Source: Ruminococcus sp. (lineage in GTDB: Bacteria; Bacillota; Clostridia; Oscillospirales; Ruminococcaceae). From it: a stretch of DNA of 51,238 bases. This document shows positions 47,721 to 51,238 of the stretch, piece after piece (positions within the stretch are counted from its first letter, which is position 1; every line of letters begins with the position of its first letter). The notes under the pieces were generated by a model. The model ran no database searches and was not told the DNA's origin. It saw only the letters and a program-made list of their open reading frames with translations. Where the stretch lies: the NCBI GenBank assembly GCA_031262105.1, contig JAISIH010000040.1, positions 1 to 51,238 of the forward strand. The letters are read 5' to 3'. Made by a program: the position numbers and the translations under genes.

Positions 47721-49505
47721 TTAATATGTTTCGCTTAAATATGTGCTTACCCGATCTTGAAGCATCGCGGCGGTTTCTTCTGCCGTTGTTTTTCCGTCAA
47801 GGAAATTGTTCATCTCTTCGTTAAGGATAGTAACAAGCTGTAAATCGTTGCGATAAATTCCGTCAATTTTATCAATAAGCGACATAATTTCCGTAACATC
47901 GTCTTCGGTTAACTCCGGAAGCATAACTTCAATATCCGACACGCGTGTTTCATAAAGCCTGTTATTAACCCGCTCGCCAACCTCATTAATGTAATAATCT
48001 TTGAAAGAATCCTCCGCAAGTTTCTCAAGCCTTGTTTTCACAATCGGGAACGATGTATTATTGTTCTGGTCGATTACACCGTTAATTAACATGAATTTGA
48101 TGAATTCCCACGCGCCCTCTTTGTTTTCGGAACTTGAATAAATCGCAGCTTCGTTTCTGCACATTGCTGAAACGCCGTTTGAGCCTACTCCCGACGGATA
48201 GCCCAAAAAGCTAATCGGCGCTGCAAAATCCATTGTCTCAATCGACAACGCGCCGCGAAAATCGCCTATATACGCCGGCATCAAAAATTGGTCTTCGCCG
48301 TATTTATCAGGAACGCTTTCTGTCGGATAATTTTCCGTGTAGTTTAATATGTCAATGAAATCCTGCGAATTAAAATTGCATTTATGCGCTTTTGCGTCAA
48401 CAAAACTGTTTGCCGAAAATGTCACAAACATCTGTATGAACAACCTTTTATTGCTTCCGTACGGTGAAATAATAAGAATGTTGTTTTCGTCTGCAACACG
48501 CTTTATATCTGCGAAACTGTTCGTTTTTAACTGCGAAACAAGGTCAGCTCTGCCCGCCATAGCGTGTACCGAAAATGATTGCAAAACACTGTATAAAGCC
48601 CCGTCAATCATATTTGCATTCATAACAGATTGCACCAAATCGTCTGAGGAAATTTCCGGGTCTGCTTCAAAGTACGGCAAAAGGTCTTCAAACACACCCT
48701 TTTTCGCGTACGATTCATAGGGTATTGCCATAAGAGTTCCGATAAAAACAACGTCCGCTGTATCCCCTGTGATAATATCAACTGTAAATGAAATGTCTTC
48801 CGGAGGTTCTTTTATCACAGCTTTATAATCGGGGTTAGAAGCGTTAAACTGCGCGACTATCCCCTCAATTTCCGAAAAATAACCCGACGAAATTTCTATA
48901 ACCGTCCGATTTTCCATCTCGTCTTCGGTAACCATTTTAGTTTTATAAACGCTCGAATAACCGCCGCTGTTTTCACCGATTATCAAGAAGTTACCGTCCG
49001 GCAATTCAAAATAAAACCGTGGTTTTATATTATAAAGCCCTTGGATTGAAAAGCTCGGCTTGTCGTCTAAGTTTTCGCCGACCTCGAAACTGTATTTATC
49101 AATATCGGCGGTTATGTCTTCCGCTGTTGTTTCTGCACCGTCCCACTCAATTTTTTCGAGCTTTCCGGTTTTATCGTCAATATCGGCGGAAGTTTTCAGA
49201 AAAGTTATTTTTCCGTCGTCCGAAACTTCAAGGCTGTAGTAGTTAACGATATGCGTTTCGGTTGAAGCTTCAAGCGGAATTTTTGTTAAAATATTTCCGT
49301 CAAAATCCATGGTTAAAAGGCTGCTGTCGCAAAGGAGCAGCAGATGGTCTTCCATCTTTATTGCACTGACAATATACTGATAATCTTCCCCGGCGGAAGA
49401 AACAACAGTCGCCTTACAGATTGGTTCAAATGCGGGTTTTCCGGCTGTACAACCGACAAGAAGTATAAAAATTATCGCGAGTGAAAATAATCTGTATTTT
49501 TTCAT
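47721..49505 (-). CDS. lipoprotein: beta-rich N-terminal domain joined to an extracellular solute-binding domain
   Basis: 594 residues. Lipoprotein signal ends LLVGC (Cys near 19). The first about 190 residues contain repeated short blades (SLLTMDFDGNILTKI, YYSLEVSDDGKITFL) unlike a solute-binding protein. The rest resembles family 1 ABC solute-binding proteins: IEGIVAQFNASNPDYKA, DTADVVFIG, and a late SENKEGAWEFIKFML helix with GTTAEE-like end. No ABC permease or ATPase gene is next to it. It may sense or capture an oligosaccharide. Start 9 bases after AAAGGA. Confidence 0.8.
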   Translation of the reverse strand: MKKYRLFSLAIIFILLVGCTAGKPAFEPICKATVVSSAGEDYQYIVSAIKMEDHLLLLCDSSLLTMDFDGNILTKIPLEASTETHIVNYYSLEVSDDGKITFLKTSADIDDKTGKLEKIEWDGAETTAEDITADIDKYSFEVGENLDDKPSFSIQGLYNIKPRFYFELPDGNFLIIGENSGGYSSVYKTKMVTEDEMENRTVIEISSGYFSEIEGIVAQFNASNPDYKAVIKEPPEDISFTVDIITGDTADVVFIGTLMAIPYESYAKKGVFEDLLPYFEADPEISSDDLVQSVMNANMIDGALYSVLQSFSVHAMAGRADLVSQLKTNSFADIKRVADENNILIISPYGSNKRLFIQMFVTFSANSFVDAKAHKCNFNSQDFIDILNYTENYPTESVPDKYGEDQFLMPAYIGDFRGALSIETMDFAAPISFLGYPSGVGSNGVSAMCRNEAAIYSSSENKEGAWEFIKFMLINGVIDQNNNTSFPIVKTRLEKLAEDSFKDYYINEVGERVNNRLYETRVSDIEVMLPELTEDDVTEIMSLIDKIDGIYRNDLQLVTILNEEMNNFLDGKTTAEETAAMLQDRVSTYLSETY

Positions 49506-49521
49506 AACGTCAAATCCTTTG

Positions 49522-49575
49522 AAAAAACGCCCCGAAATCTTATCCGGCAGTTAATGCTGACAGGATTTCGGGGCG
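49522..49575 (-). terminator. terminator of hydA
   Basis: GATTTCGGGGCG and CGCCCCGAAATC (49564-49575 and 49528-49539) form a perfect 12-bp stem with a structured loop. Read leftward it is followed by TTTTTT. Confidence 0.9.
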
Positions 49576-49589
49576 ATAAATTTTAGTTT

Positions 49590-51238
49590 TTACATTCCGC
49601 GTTTAACATAAGATGTGTGGAGGATTTCATGTGCCTTGTGTGAGCCGGGCTTTCCGAAGAATTCGTCATAAACCGCCTTAATCTCGGGGTTTTGGTGACT
49701 GCAACGGATAACCTTGCCGGCATCCTCGTCGTAGAGAGCCTTTGCGCGTTCTGCACGAAGGTCAACGAAGTTGCGGACCGACATCGGCTGTTGGGGCTGT
49801 CCGCCGCCGTTAACGCAACCGCCCGGACACGCCATAACCTCGATGAAGGTATAGGGCGATTTACCGTCTTTAATCTGCTCTAAAAGCAATGCCGCATTGG
49901 CTGTACAGGACGCAACCGCAACCTTAACTTCAAGGTCGCCGATTTTGTAGGTTGCTTCCTTGATGCCCTTAACGCCGCGAACTTCGCCGAAATCAACGTT
50001 GTCGGGGTCGTTGCCGGTGATGAAGTACGAAGCCGTACGGAGTGCCGCTTCCATAACGCCGCCGGTTGCACCGAAGATAACCGCCGCGCCGGTTGTTATA
50101 CCGAACGGTGTATCAAATTCGGAATCGGGAAGCTCCGCAAAGTTCATGCCGCACCTGCGGATCATTCTTGCGAATTCGCGGGTTGTTAAAACGTAGTCAA
50201 TGTCGGGAACACCCGCCGCAGATTCGTTGTCGCGCTTTGCCTCAAACTTCTTCGCCGTACAGGGCATAATCGCAACCGAAACCATGTTCTTCGGGTCGAT
50301 ACCGAGCTTTTCGGCGTAGTAAGTCTTCGCCGTCGCACCCTGCATAGTCATAGGCGATTTGCAGGAAGAAAGATGGTTTGTGAGTTCGGGGAAATAGTGT
50401 TCGCAGTATTTAACCCAACCGGGAGAGCAGGAGGTTATCATCGGGAGGCTTCCGCCGCCGGTAACCCGCTCGACAAGCTCGTTAGCTTCTTCCATGATGG
50501 TAAGGTCTGCGCCGAAGTTTGTGTCGAAAACGCCGTCAAAGCCCATCTGACGAAGCGCGGAAGCCATCTTGCCCTCAACGTTCGTGCCTATCGGGAAGCC
50601 GAATTCCTCGCCCAGAGCCGCTCTGACGGAAGGCGCGGTCTGAACAACAACGTATTTGTTCGGGTCGGCAATTGCTTCAAATACATCGGCAGTATAATCC
50701 TTTTCGGAGATTGCGCCGACCGGGCAAACAGCAATGCACTGTCCGCAGGAGATACAGGAAGTCTCGCCGAGACCTAATTCATAAGCGGAAGAAATATGTG
50801 TCTTAAACCCGCGGTTATTCGGTCCGATTACGCCGACGCCCTGTTGTTCACAAGCGGCAACGCATCTGCGGCAGAGTATGCACTTTGAATTGTCGCGATA
50901 CATATGAGTTGCGGAAAAATCGAGTTCATAGGTTTCGTTCTCGCCCATGAAAGCAAGCTCATTGTCAACGCCCATGTCGTTACAGAGGTTTTGCAGTTCG
51001 CAATGCCCCGAACGCACGCAGGAAAGGCACTTTTTATTATGTGTAGAGAGAATAAGCTCAAGCGTTGTTCTTCTGCTGTCCATAACTGTCTTAGAGTTTG
51101 TCTTAATCTTCATGCCGTTAGAGATAGGATAAACGCAGGAAGCAACAAGCCTGAAGCCTCTCCCCTCGTCAACCTCGGTCATACAGATTCTGCACGCGCC
51201 GATTTCGTTAACCTTTCTCATATAACAAAGTGTCGGTA
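49590..51238 (-). CDS. hydA: [FeFe] hydrogenase catalytic subunit HydA (N-terminus outside window)
   Basis: At least 548 residues; the frame runs off the right edge with PTLCYMRKVNEIGACRICMTEV, so the true start is further out. Order: [2Fe-2S] plant-type domain (LCY, GACRIC, ASC), a His-Cys cluster (HNKKCLSCVRSGHCELQNLC), two 4Fe-4S motifs (CILCRRCVAAC and CISCGQCIAVCP), then the H-cluster domain with L1 TSCSPGW, L2 MPCTAKKFE and L3 MACPGGCVNGGGQP, and a C-terminal small-subunit-like tail. All H-cluster cysteines are present, so it is likely active and part of an NAD(P)-linked bifurcating or NADP-type complex (HydABC/HndABCD). Confidence 0.93.
   Translation of the reverse strand, partial: PTLCYMRKVNEIGACRICMTEVDEGRGFRLVASCVYPISNGMKIKTNSKTVMDSRRTTLELILSTHNKKCLSCVRSGHCELQNLCNDMGVDNELAFMGENETYELDFSATHMYRDNSKCILCRRCVAACEQQGVGVIGPNNRGFKTHISSAYELGLGETSCISCGQCIAVCPVGAISEKDYTADVFEAIADPNKYVVVQTAPSVRAALGEEFGFPIGTNVEGKMASALRQMGFDGVFDTNFGADLTIMEEANELVERVTGGGSLPMITSCSPGWVKYCEHYFPELTNHLSSCKSPMTMQGATAKTYYAEKLGIDPKNMVSVAIMPCTAKKFEAKRDNESAAGVPDIDYVLTTREFARMIRRCGMNFAELPDSEFDTPFGITTGAAVIFGATGGVMEAALRTASYFITGNDPDNVDFGEVRGVKGIKEATYKIGDLEVKVAVASCTANAALLLEQIKDGKSPYTFIEVMACPGGCVNGGGQPQQPMSVRNFVDLRAERAKALYDEDAGKVIRCSHQNPEIKAVYDEFFGKPGSHKAHEILHTSYVKRGM

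Overview
The window looks like chromosome of an uncultured, spore-lineage Clostridia bacterium (Oscillospiraceae/Ruminococcaceae-like). The reasons are the monoderm-type gene set, consensus sigma-A promoters, strong Shine-Dalgarno sites with frequent TTG starts, a YesL/DUF624 protein, a SpoIIM-like protein, ClpC, a methionine gamma-lyase/YnbB-family protein, [FeFe]-hydrogenase genes with DRTGG/RsbW-like partners, and many short lipoproteins. No tRNA, rRNA or CRISPR array was seen.

Layout. 1-2.5 kb: the tail of an unknown gene, then a leftward operon of three unknown proteins. 2.5-14.6 kb, rightward: YnbB-like PLP enzyme, proC, two membrane proteins, a degenerate hybrid histidine kinase, an intracellular sialate O-acetylesterase, metF, a separate MetH activation protein, metH lacking that domain, then rplU-rpmA. 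14.8-17.1 kb: clpC. 17.2-32.5 kb is almost all leftward: two FecR-domain membrane proteins, a hydrogenase-like sensory module (DRTGG, RsbW-like ATPase, Fe-S/hydrogenase-like protein, DRTGG, PHP), a flavin reductase, two paralogous lipoproteins (one broken by a single in-frame stop), an acyltransferase-like membrane protein, three SDR-type enzymes and a cell-wall-binding-repeat protein. 32.7-35.1 kb: lon.

35.25-43.32 kb holds an integrated filamentous phage (inovirus-like) of about 8.1 kb, flanked by a 15-bp direct repeat whose right copy is a good XerC/XerD dif-like site. It carries an XRE repressor facing a consensus rightward promoter with three matching operators, a candidate ssDNA-binding protein, a run of tiny genes, a candidate major coat protein (38671-38844), a signal-peptide adsorption protein, a small two-helix protein, a Zot-type assembly ATPase, an iteron-plus-hairpin origin and a rolling-circle Rep. 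No secretin gene is present, as expected for a single-membrane host.

43.5-51.2 kb: a promoter-terminator unit that looks like a small RNA, a thioredoxin-like protein, a TPR-type glycosyltransferase, a large collagen-like protein, a solute-binding-type lipoprotein and the 5'-truncated (by the window edge) [FeFe] hydrogenase HydA.

The two most unusual signals are the inovirus and a repeated element of about 175 bp built of six successive hairpins (6203-6380 and 19013-19185). Its stems differ in sequence between copies yet remain paired, and both copies lie in sense orientation just upstream of a gene.
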